Shown piece after piece: positions 19,606-32,845 of a stretch of 64,000 nt of DNA. The notes beneath the pieces are model-generated. The model was not told the origin of the DNA and did not search any database. It worked only from the letters and a program-made list of their open reading frames with translations. Made by a program: the position numbers and the translations under genes. Position 1 is the stretch's first letter, and the number at the start of each line of letters is the position of its first letter. This stretch comes from Nocardioides sp. (GTDB lineage Bacteria > Actinomycetota > Actinomycetes > Propionibacteriales > Nocardioidaceae): NCBI RefSeq assembly GCF_030019515.1, contig NZ_JASEEQ010000004.1:1-64000 (forward strand), in the 5' to 3' direction.

Positions 19606-20976
19606 ATGGTGGCGGCCGACATCCTGGAGGTTGCTCCCTCGTCCGCGCTGTGCGGAGGCACCGTGGTGGTGGCGCTGGACCCACCCGAGGTGGTCGTCGC
19701 CGACGTCGTGCTCGCGGGTGACCGGGTCGCGTCGGTGGGTCGCGCACCGGCCGGCGTACGGCGCCGCGACTGCATCGGCACGCTGATCGTGCCCGGCAAC
19801 GTGTGCGCCCACCACCACCTCTACTCGGCGCTGAGCCGGGGGATGCCCTACCGGCTCGCGCCGCCGGTCACGTTCACCGAGATCCTCCAGCGCGTCTGGT
19901 GGCGCCTCGACCGGGCCCTCGACGAGCAGGCCGTCCGGGCCTCGGCGCTGCGCGGAGGCCTGGACGCGCTCAGGGCCGGCACCACGACGATCGTGGATCA
20001 CCACGCCTCGCCGAACGCCATCGACGGCTCGCTCGACGTCATCGCCGAGACCCTGGCGGAGCTGGGGGTGCGCAGCGTGCTGTGCTACGAGGTCAGCGAC
20101 CGGGACGGCCCCGAGCGCGCGGCCGCCGGCGTGGCGGAGAACCTGCGCTTCCTCGCGGCGGCGGACGGGCTCACCCGCGGCATGATGGGCGCTCACGCGT
20201 CGTTCACGCTCTCGGACGCGACGCTCGAGCAGGTCGTGGACGGTGCGCGCAGCAGCGGTGCCGGCGTGCACATCCACGTCGCGGAGGACGCCGCCGACCA
20301 GGCCGACGCCCACGCCCGGTCCGGCCACGGTGCGGTGGAGCGGCTCGACCGCGCCGGGGTCCTCACCGACCGGGCGCTGCTCGCCCACGGCGTCCACCTC
20401 GCCCCGGCGGAGATGCACGCGGTCGCCGACACCGGCGCGACCGTGGTCTGCAACCCGCGCAGCAACATGAACAACTCGGTGGGGCACTCGCCGTTCAACC
20501 ACCTCGGGCGCGGAGCGGGCGCCGGGGTCGCCCTCGGGACGGACGGCATCGGCGGGGACCTGTTCGCCGAGTCGCAGGTCGGGTGGTTCCGGGCGCGCGA
20601 GGCCGACATCGCGACGCCGAGCGACTGGCCGCTCGCCCGGCTCGCCGACGGGGCCCGGTTCGCCGGCCGCGTCCACGGGGAGCCGCTCCTCGGCACGATC
20701 AGCGCCGGCGCCCCCGCCGACCTCGTCGTGCTCGACTACCCGACGCCCACCCCGGTGACCGCCGACAACCTGGTCGGTCACTGGGTCTTCGGGCTCTCGT
20801 CCGGTCAGGTGCGCGACGTCGTCGTCGCTGGCGACCTCGTGGTCGAGGACCGGCGGTCGACGCGCGTCGACGAGGCGCGGGTGGCCGCCGAGGGCTCGAC
20901 CGAGGCCGAACGCCTGTGGGCGCGGATGGACGCCATCGCGCCGCACGACTTCGAACCCATGAGAGGCAGGCCATGA
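19606..20976 (+). CDS. ssnA: SsnA-like amidohydrolase
   Basis: A 456-residue metal-dependent hydrolase close to E. coli SsnA. The first metal motif is [20 protein letters not shown]. The second His region is [15 protein letters not shown], followed by [13 protein letters not shown], and the late Asp is in [18 protein letters not shown]. SsnA is an essential member of the gut-bacterial purinolytic gene set and is thought to hydrolyse a ring-opened or partly reduced purine intermediate. The gene overlaps the following flavin oxidoreductase by ATGA, so the two products are probably made in step. Confidence 0.82.
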   Translation: MVAADILEVAPSSALCGGTVVVALDPPEVVVADVVLAGDRVASVGRAPAGVRRRDCIGTLIVPGNVCAHHHLYSALSRGMPYRLAPPVTFTEILQRVWWRLDRALDEQAVRASALRGGLDALRAGTTTIVDHHASPNAIDGSLDVIAETLAELGVRSVLCYEVSDRDGPERAAAGVAENLRFLAAADGLTRGMMGAHASFTLSDATLEQVVDGARSSGAGVHIHVAEDAADQADAHARSGHGAVERLDRAGVLTDRALLAHGVHLAPAEMHAVADTGATVVCNPRSNMNNSVGHSPFNHLGRGAGAGVALGTDGIGGDLFAESQVGWFRAREADIATPSDWPLARLADGARFAGRVHGEPLLGTISAGAPADLVVLDYPTPTPVTADNLVGHWVFGLSSGQVRDVVVAGDLVVEDRRSTRVDEARVAAEGSTEAERLWARMDAIAPHDFEPMRGRP

Positions 20977-21974
20977 CACCGCCAACGAGAGTGGCGCTCT
21001 ACCTCCAGGACCTCCACCCGCTGCGCGAGGGGATGGAGCACGCCCGCTACGCCGAGGACCGCGGCTTCGAGGCGGTCTGGCAGGCCGAGAGCCGCCTCGT
21101 CCGCGAGGCGACGGTGCCCATGGCGGCGTACGCCGCGGTCACCAGCCGGATCAAGGTGGGCTCGGGCATCGTGCCGATCTGGACCCGCAACGTCGGGCTG
21201 CTGGCGGCCACCTTCTCGACCCTCGACGACCTCGCCCCCGGCCGGGTGATGCTCGGCCTCGGCGCGTGGTGGGAGCCGCTGGCCACCAAGGTCGGGGTCG
21301 ACCGACGCAAGCCACTGCGCGCGATGCGCGAGACCGTGGAGGCGACCCGCCGGCTGCTGGCGATGGAGCGGGTGACGTACGACGGCGAGTTCGTGCACCT
21401 CGACGACGTCGAGATCGACATCGTCCACGGTGACCGGTCGCCCAAGCAGGTGCCGATCTACATCGGAGCGACCGGCATGCAGATGATGGAGCTCGCCGGC
21501 GAGATCGCCGACGGCGTGCTGCTCAACTACATGGTGGCGCCGGCGTACAACGCCCAGGCGATGGCCGCGCTGGCCGCCGGTGCGGCGAAGGCGGGCCGCT
21601 CGGTCGACGACCTCGACCGTCCCCAGCTCGTCGTGTGCTCGGTCGACCGCGACCGCGCCGTGGCCCTCGACCGGGCCCGGGAGCTGCTCACGCAGTACCT
21701 CGGCCAGCAGCCGCACATCATGAAGGCGAGCGGCGTCGACCCCGCGCTGATCGAGGAGATCGGCAAGGTCCTGACCTGGCCGGCCGAGCGTGACGAGATC
21801 CGCCGGGCCATGCGGCTGGTCCCCGATGACGTGGTGCAGCAGATCACGGCCTCCGGCAGCCCGGAGGAGTGCCGCGCCAAGGTCGCCGAGTACGTCGAGG
21901 CCGGGGCGACCTGCCCCGTCCTCTACCCGCTGGGCGAGGACGTCCGACTGATGATCGACACCTTCGGTGTCTGA
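20973..21974 (+). CDS. LLM class flavin-dependent oxidoreductase
   Basis: A 333-residue luciferase-like (F420- or FMN-dependent) TIM-barrel enzyme. The start is [20 protein letters not shown]. The conserved [20 protein letters not shown] and [19 protein letters not shown] blocks follow, with [20 protein letters not shown] near 165. This family reduces, oxidises or monooxygenates small substrates. E. coli-type loci use the large flavoprotein YgfK for a redox step, and none is present here, so this enzyme might fill that step; that is speculation. Coupled to ssnA by overlap, 15 bases before the first carbamoyltransferase. Confidence 0.85.
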   Translation: MTPPTRVALYLQDLHPLREGMEHARYAEDRGFEAVWQAESRLVREATVPMAAYAAVTSRIKVGSGIVPIWTRNVGLLAATFSTLDDLAPGRVMLGLGAWWEPLATKVGVDRRKPLRAMRETVEATRRLLAMERVTYDGEFVHLDDVEIDIVHGDRSPKQVPIYIGATGMQMMELAGEIADGVLLNYMVAPAYNAQAMAALAAGAAKAGRSVDDLDRPQLVVCSVDRDRAVALDRARELLTQYLGQQPHIMKASGVDPALIEEIGKVLTWPAERDEIRRAMRLVPDDVVQQITASGSPEECRAKVAEYVEAGATCPVLYPLGEDVRLMIDTFGV

Positions 21975-21989
21975 GTAGGAGAACGCACG

Positions 21990-22943
21990 ATGAGGAGCTT
22001 CCTGGGCCGCGACATCCTGTCCCTCAAGGACGTCGAGCGCGACGACTTCTTCCGGATCTTCCAGGTCGCCGAGGAGCTGCGCCCTCACGCGGAGAACCGG
22101 CGCAACGGAGATCTCCTCAAGCACAAGACGCTGCTCACCGCGTTCTACCAGCCGAGCACCCGCACCCGGCTCTCGACCGAGGCCGCCATGCACCGCCTCG
22201 GCGGCCACGTCCTCGGATTCTCCGACGCGAAGATGACCCGCGCGGGCGACTTCTACCAGGAGTCGATGAAGGACACCGTGAAGATGCTGGAGTTCTACGG
22301 CGACGTGATCGCGATGCGCTCACACGTCCAGGGCGCCCCGCACGAGGCAGCCCGGTGGGCGTCGGTGCCGGTGATCAACTGCGGCGACGGCTGGGGCGAG
22401 CACCCCACCCAGGTACTCACGGACCTCTACACGATCTGGCGCGACAAGGGCACCCTCGACGGCATCAAGATGGTGCTCGTCGGTGACATGCGGATGCGCA
22501 CCATGCACTCGATCCTGCTGGCCTCCTCGCAGTTCGACATGGAGACGATGGTGGTCTCCCCGCCAGAGCTGGCGCTGCTCGACGACTTCAAGGGCGAGCT
22601 CGCCGAGCGCAGCGTGAACTACCGCGAGGTCGAGTCCGTCCAGGAGTGCATCGGCGAGGCCGACGTCATCTACATGGAGCCGATCGTGCAGGCCGACTAC
22701 ACGCAGTCGCGGGTCGACCCCACCGCCGAGAAGGGCACCACGCCGGCGGCGTACCAGGTCACCCGGCGGCTGCTGCACGAGAAGGCCAAGCAGGACTCGA
22801 TCGTGCTGCACTCGCTGCCCCGGATGGACGAGCTGACCACCGACGTCGACGCCACCCGGCACGCGCGGTACTGGGCCGAGGCCGCCAACGGGGTCTCGCT
22901 GCGGATGGCGCTGCTGGCGCTGGTCCTCGGCGCGGTCGAGTAG
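21990..22943 (+). CDS. Carbamoyltransferase, aspartate transcarbamylase-like (copy 1)
   Basis: A 317-residue member of the aspartate/ornithine carbamoyltransferase family. The carbamoyl phosphate loop is YQPSTRTRLSTEAAMHRLGG (Ser56-Arg60). The HPTQ motif is in WGEHPTQVLTDLYT, and the late loop HSLPRMDELTTDVD replaces HPLPR. No pyrimidine or arginine biosynthetic genes are nearby. In E. coli-type purinolytic loci YgeW is a carbamoyltransferase thought to cleave a ureido acid by phosphorolysis. I infer a catabolic direction for this enzyme too. The ribosome site GTAGGAG precedes the ATG at 21990. Confidence 0.82.
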   Translation: MRSFLGRDILSLKDVERDDFFRIFQVAEELRPHAENRRNGDLLKHKTLLTAFYQPSTRTRLSTEAAMHRLGGHVLGFSDAKMTRAGDFYQESMKDTVKMLEFYGDVIAMRSHVQGAPHEAARWASVPVINCGDGWGEHPTQVLTDLYTIWRDKGTLDGIKMVLVGDMRMRTMHSILLASSQFDMETMVVSPPELALLDDFKGELAERSVNYREVESVQECIGEADVIYMEPIVQADYTQSRVDPTAEKGTTPAAYQVTRRLLHEKAKQDSIVLHSLPRMDELTTDVDATRHARYWAEAANGVSLRMALLALVLGAVE

Positions 22944-22958
22944 CAGGGGAGGGCAGCG

Positions 22959-23936
22959 ATGCAGACGCACCTGCGGGGCCGCGACGTCATCGACTTCCAG
23001 GAGTGGACCCGCGACGAGATCGAGACCGTCCTCGACGTGGCGTTCGCGCTGAAGCGGGACCGGGCGCTCGGGCAGCCGCACCCCTACCTGCGGGACAAGG
23101 TGCTGGCGATGCTGTTCTTCTTCGCCAGCACCCGGACCCGGGCGTCCTTCGAGGCCGGGATGGCCCAGCTCGGTGGGCACGCCCAGTTCATCGAGAGTCG
23201 CTCGACGCAGATCGCCCACGGCGACACCGCCAAGGAGATCGGCGAGATCCTCGGCCGCTACAACGACGGCATCGCGATCCGCAACGTCGACTGGGGCGTC
23301 GGCAACGCCTACGTCCGCGAGGTCGCCGCCGCGAGCCGGGTGCCGGTGCTCAACATGCAGTGCGACCACTTCCACCCCCACCAGGCCCTCGCGGACCTGA
23401 TGACGATCATCGAGCGGCTCGGTGACCCGCGCGGGCGCACCGCGACGATCAGCTGGGCGTGCGCGAAGACCTACTCCAAGCCGCTCAGCGTGCCGCAGAG
23501 CCTGATCATGCTGCTGCCGCGGTTCGGCATGAACGTCCGGCTCGTGCACCCGCCGGAGTTCGGGCTGATGCCGGAGTACGTCGAGCAGGCCCGCGAGAAC
23601 GCCCGTCTCGGACGGGCCTCCTTCGAGATGCTCGACGACTTCGACGAGGGCATCCGCGGCACGGACGTCGTGTACGCGAAGAGCTGGGGCGCGGTGATGT
23701 CCACCTCGGACGAGGCCGAGGAGGCGGGGTACGTCGACAGCTACCGGGACTGGATCGCCGACGAGCGCCGGCTCGCCACCGCCGGCGACGACGCGATCTA
23801 CATGCACCCCCTGCCGGGGGAGCGCGGCACGGAGGTCACCGACGCGGTGATCGACGGCCCTCAGAGTGCGGTCTACGACCAGGCCGAGAACCGCCTGCAC
23901 GGCCAGAAGGCCGTGATGGCACTGACGATGGGATGA
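22959..23936 (+). CDS. Carbamoyltransferase, ornithine transcarbamylase-like (copy 2)
   Basis: 325 residues. The carbamoyl phosphate motif FFASTRTRASFEAGMAQLGG is at Ser57-Arg61. QCDHFHPHQALADLMTI carries the His-Gln motif (HPHQ instead of HPxQ), and YMHPLPGERGTEV is the late loop. It is clearly a paralogue of the preceding gene yet quite divergent, and ornithine-specific SMG loop residues are altered (KSWGAVMSTSDEAEEAG). Two adjacent enzymes could act on two ureido groups of one substrate, or form a hetero-oligomer. The ribosome site is AGGGGAGGG. The FAD subunit gene follows after 4 bases. Confidence 0.82.
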   Translation: MQTHLRGRDVIDFQEWTRDEIETVLDVAFALKRDRALGQPHPYLRDKVLAMLFFFASTRTRASFEAGMAQLGGHAQFIESRSTQIAHGDTAKEIGEILGRYNDGIAIRNVDWGVGNAYVREVAAASRVPVLNMQCDHFHPHQALADLMTIIERLGDPRGRTATISWACAKTYSKPLSVPQSLIMLLPRFGMNVRLVHPPEFGLMPEYVEQARENARLGRASFEMLDDFDEGIRGTDVVYAKSWGAVMSTSDEAEEAGYVDSYRDWIADERRLATAGDDAIYMHPLPGERGTEVTDAVIDGPQSAVYDQAENRLHGQKAVMALTMG

Positions 23937-23940
23937 GGCC

Positions 23941-24666
23941 ATGGTGACTGCTATCGCCTACGTGCGCCCCGTGACGATCGACGAGGCCATGGAGCTGCTG
24001 GCCTGGTCCGGCGCGGTCGCCCTCGCGGGCGGCACCCGAGTGAACAGCGATACCACGACCCGGCAGGTCGAGGTGGTGGACCTGCAGGCGCTCCATCTCG
24101 GCGGCATCCGGGCCGAGAGCGGGCAGCTGGTCCGCGTCGGTGCCATGACCACGCTGCAGCAGCTCGTGGACTGTGACCTGCTACCCGCCGTCGTGCGCGA
24201 GGCAGCGCGGCGCGAGCGGCCGAGCACGCTGCGCGCACAGGGCACCCTCGGAGGGTGCGTCGCGACCGGCGACGCGGAGAGCGAGCTGCTCGCGGCGCTG
24301 CTGGTCCACGAGGCCGTGGTGCACGTCGAGGGCCCCGCCGGCTCCGAGTCGGTCGCGCTGGCCGAGCTCCTCGCCGGGCTCCCGCTGGCCGGCGGCCGGG
24401 TGATCACTGCGGTGTCGGTGCGCACCGACGGCAGGGCCGCCGCCGCGCGCACCGCTCGGACCACCGCCGACAAGCCGATAGTGGCCGCAGTCGCGCGGGC
24501 GACGCCGGACGGGCACCTGGTCGCGCTCACCGGCGTGGCGCGCACGCCGGTCGTCGTACGGACCGGTGACGAGCTCGACCCGCCCGGTGACTTCCGCGGG
24601 TCGGGCGAGTACCGCCGGGCCCTGGCCGACGTCCTGACGACCCGAGTGGTGGAGGCGATCTCGTGA
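23941..24666 (+). CDS. FAD-binding subunit of molybdenum hydroxylase (YgfM-like)
   Basis: A 241-residue FAD-domain protein (CoxM/XdhB family). FAD-binding motifs are AVALAGGTRVNSDTTT near residue 30 and a shortened TLGGCVATGDAESELLAAL where family members have TIGGNL..ASP. It is smaller than typical subunits of about 280-300 residues. It overlaps xdhD by GTGA, and the same adjacency (ygfM-xdhD) exists in E. coli. It would pass electrons from the molybdenum centre to NAD or another acceptor, although its partner lacks an ordinary iron-sulfur domain. Confidence 0.83.
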   Translation: MVTAIAYVRPVTIDEAMELLAWSGAVALAGGTRVNSDTTTRQVEVVDLQALHLGGIRAESGQLVRVGAMTTLQQLVDCDLLPAVVREAARRERPSTLRAQGTLGGCVATGDAESELLAALLVHEAVVHVEGPAGSESVALAELLAGLPLAGGRVITAVSVRTDGRAAAARTARTTADKPIVAAVARATPDGHLVALTGVARTPVVVRTGDELDPPGDFRGSGEYRRALADVLTTRVVEAIS

Positions 24667-27572
24667 TGGACATCCGGATCACGCTCAACGGCGCACCGCA
24701 GAGCGTCACCTGCGCCCCTGGCGACTCGCTGCTGGCCGTGCTGCGCCGGCTCGGCTGCTTCAGTGTCCGCAACGGCTCGGAGACCGGCGAGACCGGTGCG
24801 GCTGCGGTGCTGCTGGACGGCCGGCTGGTCGCCGCCGACGTCCTGCTGGCCGCCCAGGCCGGCGGCCACGAGGTCACGACCGTCGAGTCGCTGAACGTCG
24901 CCACCGGGGAGCTGCACCCCATCCAGGAGGCGTTCGTGGAGTCAGGTGCGCTCCAGTCGGGCTACTCGGCCGGGGCCATGGTGCTCGCCACCAAGGCCCT
25001 CCTCGACCGGGTCCCCGACCCCTCGGAGTGGCAGATCCGCGACGCGCTCTCCGGCGTCCTCGACCGCGAGACCGGCTACGTGAAGGTCGTCGACGCCGTC
25101 CAGCGGGCGGCCGCGCTGCTGCGCGGGGAGAAGCCCGAGCCGATGGCGCCCGTGGTCGTCGCGCGGCTCACCGACGGCGCCGGCGGGCCGGTCCCCGACG
25201 CCCCCGCGGCGATGCCGCGCCTGGTGCCCGCGGCAGACGTGCCGGTGACCCACGTGGTCGGCAAGGGCGCCGCCAAGGTCGACGCGGTCAAGCTCGTGAA
25301 GGGCAACCCGGCGTTCGTCGACGACATCGAGCTGCGCGGGATGCTCTACGCAAAGGTGCTGCGCAGCCCGCACGCGCACGCCCGCATCCTCGCGATCGAC
25401 GACGCGGAGGCCCGGGCGCTGCCGGGTGTCCACGCGGTGCTGCACACGTTCAACACCCCACGCGTGAAGTACGCCTCGGGCGGCCAGAGCTGGCCCAACC
25501 CCCGGCCCTGGGACCAGGTCAGCTTCGACGACAAGGTCCGCCACGTCGGTGACCGGGTCGCGGCGGTCGCCGCCGACAGCATCGAGATCGCCGAGGAGGC
25601 GTGCCGGCGGATCGCGGTGACGTACGACGTGCTGCCGGCCGTCTTCGACGAGGTCGAGGCGATCCGGCCCGGTGCCCCCGTCATCCACGACGAGGAGGAC
25701 ACCGAGGGCATCCACGACGCCGCGCGCAACATCCCGCGCCAGGTCGACGGGCAGACCGTGTCCGACGAGGAGCTGGAGGCGGCGTTCGAGGCGGCCCCGC
25801 ACGTCTTCGAGCGGACCTTCCACGTCCAGCAGCAGCACACGTGCCCGATCGAGCCGGCCATCACGATCGGCTGGCTCGACGAGGACGAGCGCCTGGTGCT
25901 GCGCAGCTCGACGCAGGTGCCGTTCCACGCCCGGCGGATGGTCGCGCCCCTGCTCGGCCTGCCGGTCAAGCAGATCCGGGTGGTCAAGCCCAGGATCGGT
26001 GGCGGGTTCGGCGGCAAGCAGGAGATGCTCCTCGAGGACGTCGTCGGGCACCTCGTGCTGGCCACTCGACGGCCGGTACGGCTCGAGCTGACTCGCGAGG
26101 AGGAGTTCGTCTCCGCCCGGATCCGGCACGCGCAGACCGTGACGTTCCGCGCCGCCGTCGACGACGATGGCCACCTGCTGGGGCTCGACCACCACGTGGT
26201 CGGCAACACCGGGCCCTACGCGACGCACGGGTTCACCGTGCAGTCGGTGTCCGGCCAGCGCGGCCTCTCGCAGTACAACTGCCCGGCCAAGCGCTATCAC
26301 GCCGACGTCGCCTACACGAACCGCCCGGTGGCCGGTGCCTTCCGCGGCTACGGAGCCCCGCAGGCGCTGTTCGCCCTCGAGTCGCTCATGGACGACGTCG
26401 CGCACGGCCTCGGCCTGGACCCGGTCGAGCTGCGCCGGAGGAACTGGGTGCGCACCGGCGACCCCCTCGACATCCTGCCCGCGCTCGGCGAGCGCGGCGC
26501 CGCCGAGATCGCCGGAGAGCTGCCACGCGTGACCAGCTGCGCCACCGACGAGTGCGTCGCCCAGGCGCTGCGCGCGATCGGCTGGGAGCGGCGCAACGAC
26601 CCCGCGTGGCGGCAGCCCGCGGACCGGCCCAACATCCGCCGGGGCCTCGGGTTCGCCCTGTGCATGCAGGCCACCGCGATCCCCAACCTCGACATGGGTG
26701 GCGCCTCGATCAAGATGAACGACGACGGGTCCTTCAACCTGCTCGTCGGCGCCACCGACCTCGGCACCGGGGCGGACACCGTGCTGGCCCAGATCGCCGC
26801 CGAGGTGCTCGGCGTCGAGACCGGCGACGTCATCGTGTACGCCGCGGACACCGACCTGACGCCGTTCGACGTCGGCGCCTACGCCGACAGCACGACGTAC
26901 ATCTCCGGCATGGCCGTCATGAAGGCCGCCGAGGCCGTGCGCGAGCGGATCGTGCTGCGGGCCGCCCGGCTGCTCGGGCTCGACGACCCGGGCCAGGTGG
27001 AGCTGCGCCACCAGCAGGCCTGGGCGCCCGACGGACGGTCGGTGACGCTCCAGGACGTGGCCCTCCACGCCCTGCACATCGCCGACCAGGAGCAGATCAT
27101 GGCGACCGCTTCGCACGTCTCCGGCGAGTCGCCGCCGCCGTTCGCCGCGCAGACGGTCGAGATCGAGGTGGACGTCGACACCGGCCAGGTCACGGTGGTC
27201 AAGCTGGTGATGGCCGTCGACGCCGGTGTCGTCATCAACCCGACCACGGCCAGCGGCCAGGTCGAGGGCGCGATGGTGCAGGCGCTGGGCTACGCGCTCA
27301 CCGAGGACCTGGTCCTCGACGAGCAGGGCCGGGCGGTGAACGCCCGGATCGGCCCGTACTGGATCTTCCGGCCCGACGACACGCCCCCGATGGAGGTCTT
27401 CCTCGTGCAGACGATGGAGCCCAGTGGCCCGTTCGGCGCCAAGTCGATCGGCGAGATCGCGATCGACGGGGTGGCGCCCGCCGTACGCAACGCGATCCTC
27501 GACGCGACCGGCGTCACCGTCAACGAGCTGCCCCTCACGCCCGAGCGGGTGTGGCGGGCCCTGCACGCCTAG
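24663..27572 (+). CDS. xdhD: XdhD-type molybdopterin hydroxylase with cysteine-less ferredoxin domain
   Basis: A 969-residue fusion of an N-terminal ferredoxin-like/2Fe-2S domain pair (1-165) with the large molybdenum-binding domains. The usual cluster cysteines are replaced: S39, T44 and A47 in NGSETGETGAAAV; S99 and S102 in QSGYSAG; D134 and E136 in LDRETGY. The same loss occurs in E. coli XdhD. The molybdenum part looks competent: KPRIGGGFGGKQE, AGAFRGYG and the catalytic Glu in GAKSIGEIA. It should hydroxylate a purine-like ring, with electrons leaving by an unclear route. Start at the GTG overlapping the FAD gene; an ATG follows one codon later. Confidence 0.87.
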   Translation: MMDIRITLNGAPQSVTCAPGDSLLAVLRRLGCFSVRNGSETGETGAAAVLLDGRLVAADVLLAAQAGGHEVTTVESLNVATGELHPIQEAFVESGALQSGYSAGAMVLATKALLDRVPDPSEWQIRDALSGVLDRETGYVKVVDAVQRAAALLRGEKPEPMAPVVVARLTDGAGGPVPDAPAAMPRLVPAADVPVTHVVGKGAAKVDAVKLVKGNPAFVDDIELRGMLYAKVLRSPHAHARILAIDDAEARALPGVHAVLHTFNTPRVKYASGGQSWPNPRPWDQVSFDDKVRHVGDRVAAVAADSIEIAEEACRRIAVTYDVLPAVFDEVEAIRPGAPVIHDEEDTEGIHDAARNIPRQVDGQTVSDEELEAAFEAAPHVFERTFHVQQQHTCPIEPAITIGWLDEDERLVLRSSTQVPFHARRMVAPLLGLPVKQIRVVKPRIGGGFGGKQEMLLEDVVGHLVLATRRPVRLELTREEEFVSARIRHAQTVTFRAAVDDDGHLLGLDHHVVGNTGPYATHGFTVQSVSGQRGLSQYNCPAKRYHADVAYTNRPVAGAFRGYGAPQALFALESLMDDVAHGLGLDPVELRRRNWVRTGDPLDILPALGERGAAEIAGELPRVTSCATDECVAQALRAIGWERRNDPAWRQPADRPNIRRGLGFALCMQATAIPNLDMGGASIKMNDDGSFNLLVGATDLGTGADTVLAQIAAEVLGVETGDVIVYAADTDLTPFDVGAYADSTTYISGMAVMKAAEAVRERIVLRAARLLGLDDPGQVELRHQQAWAPDGRSVTLQDVALHALHIADQEQIMATASHVSGESPPPFAAQTVEIEVDVDTGQVTVVKLVMAVDAGVVINPTTASGQVEGAMVQALGYALTEDLVLDEQGRAVNARIGPYWIFRPDDTPPMEVFLVQTMEPSGPFGAKSIGEIAIDGVAPAVRNAILDATGVTVNELPLTPERVWRALHA

Positions 27573-27581
27573 CCGACGGAG

Positions 27582-28976
27582 ATGACGAGCGACCTCGTGG
27601 TTCGGGGCGGCACCGTCGTCGACGGTGCCGGCACCCGTCGGGCCGACGTGCTCGTGCGTGCCGGACGGGTCGTGGCGGTGGAGTCCGGGATCGCGGTCGC
27701 CGGCGCCGACGTCGTGGACGCCGGTGGCGGCTACGTGATCCCGGGTGGCATCGACGTCCACACCCACTTCGCCCTGCCGGTGGGCGCGGTCACCTCGGCC
27801 GACGACTTCGAGTCGGGCACGCGAGCCGCGGCGTGCGGTGGGACGACGTGCGTCGTCGACTTCGCCGGAGCCGGTCGGGAGCCGTGGGAGGAGGCCCTGG
27901 CCACCTGGCACGACCGGGCGCGGGGTCGGGCCGTGGTCGACTACGGCTTCCACCTGACCGTCACCGAGCTCCCGGTGGAGCCCGAGGCCGCGGCCCGGCG
28001 GTTCGCCGCATTCGCCGAGCAGGGCGTGACCAGCGTGAAGCTGTACCTGGCCTACCCCGATCGCCTGATGGTCGACGACGACACCCTCGGCCGGGCCCTC
28101 GCGGCCTCGCGTCGTACCGGCGTGCGCGTCTGCGTGCACGCGGAGGACGGTGCCACCGTCGAGACGCTGGTCGGCGAGGCGGTGGCGGCGGGCCGGACCG
28201 GGCCGGACGCGATCCCGTCGGTACGACCGGCCGCCGTGGAGGCCGAGGCCATCCGCCGGGCCGCCGGGCTCGCGGGTGCCGCGGACGCGAGCCTGTACGT
28301 CGTGCACCTCTCCAGCGCGGCCGGGCTGGAGGCCGTCCGCACGGCCCGGGCCGCCGGCACCGACATCCACGCGGAGACGTGCCCGCACTACCTCGACCTC
28401 GAGCAGTCGCACCTCGAGGCGGGCGAGCAGGACTTCGTGTGTGCACCACCCCTGCGCGGTGCCCTCGATCGCGCTGCGCTGTGGGGCGCGGTGGCCTCCG
28501 GCGATGTCGAGGTCGTAGCGACCGACCACTGCCCGTTCACGGCTGCCGATCGGCGGCGCGGTACCGGCGGGACGGGCTGGACGGACTTCACCCAGATCCC
28601 CGGTGGGCTGAGCGGTGTCGAGACCCGGCTGTCCCTCGTCTACCAGGGCGTGCTCTCCGGGCAGCTGTCACTCGAGCGCTGGGTGAACGCGACGTCCGGC
28701 GCGCCCGCACGGCTGTTCGGGCTGGCCGGCGTCAAGGGAGCGGTCCTGCCCGGGCTCGACGCCGACCTGGTCGTGTTCGACCCGGGTGCCACCCGCACCC
28801 TCGACGCTTCGCGCCTGCACTCACGTTCGGACCGCAGTCCCTACGAGGGCCGCGTCGTCACCGGCTGGCCCGTGGTGACGCTCAGCCGGGGCGAGGTCGT
28901 GGCGGTCAACGGAGAGCCGGCTGACGCGCGGCCGGGTCGTGGTCGGTTCGTCCGAAGATCGCCGATCCTCCGCTGA
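27582..28976 (+). CDS. Dihydropyrimidinase/hydantoinase-like cyclic amidohydrolase
   Basis: A 464-residue enzyme of the dihydropyrimidinase/allantoinase group. Metal ligands: HTH in GGIDVHTHFALPVG, the carboxylated Lys in TSVKLYLAYPDR, His in CVHAEDGAT, His in YVVHLSSAAG and Asp in VATDHCPFT. HyuA is its counterpart in the E. coli purinolytic locus; it hydrolyses cyclic amide rings to ureido acids, which would feed the two carbamoyltransferases. The ATG at 27582 has GGAG directly before it. Allantoinase activity cannot be excluded from sequence. Confidence 0.85.
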   Translation: MTSDLVVRGGTVVDGAGTRRADVLVRAGRVVAVESGIAVAGADVVDAGGGYVIPGGIDVHTHFALPVGAVTSADDFESGTRAAACGGTTCVVDFAGAGREPWEEALATWHDRARGRAVVDYGFHLTVTELPVEPEAAARRFAAFAEQGVTSVKLYLAYPDRLMVDDDTLGRALAASRRTGVRVCVHAEDGATVETLVGEAVAAGRTGPDAIPSVRPAAVEAEAIRRAAGLAGAADASLYVVHLSSAAGLEAVRTARAAGTDIHAETCPHYLDLEQSHLEAGEQDFVCAPPLRGALDRAALWGAVASGDVEVVATDHCPFTAADRRRGTGGTGWTDFTQIPGGLSGVETRLSLVYQGVLSGQLSLERWVNATSGAPARLFGLAGVKGAVLPGLDADLVVFDPGATRTLDASRLHSRSDRSPYEGRVVTGWPVVTLSRGEVVAVNGEPADARPGRGRFVRRSPILR

Positions 28977-29031
28977 TGCCGGCGGCGGCAACCGGCCGTC
29001 CGGAATCGTCTCGCCGAGACCGTCAGCCACG

Positions 29032-29037
29032 TAAAGT
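29032..29037 (+). promoter_or_regulatory. Candidate -10 element before xdhA
   Basis: TAAAGT is unusually AT-rich for this neighbourhood and lies 31 bases before the xdhA ATG, in the largest intergenic gap (92 bases) of the cluster. It may give xdhABC a promoter of its own. A -35 element is not obvious. Confidence 0.35.
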
Positions 29038-29068
29038 GTCGTCGGGTTCCATGCGTGAGGAGAGCGGC

Positions 29069-32844
<3,776 letters not shown>

Positions 32845-32845
32845 G

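Noticed and set aside
24942..28529. Very long minus-strand open frame opposite xdhD and the hydantoinase
   Set aside because: It is the complement-frame shadow of strongly supported coding sequence, rich in Gly, Asp, His and Val and without domains.
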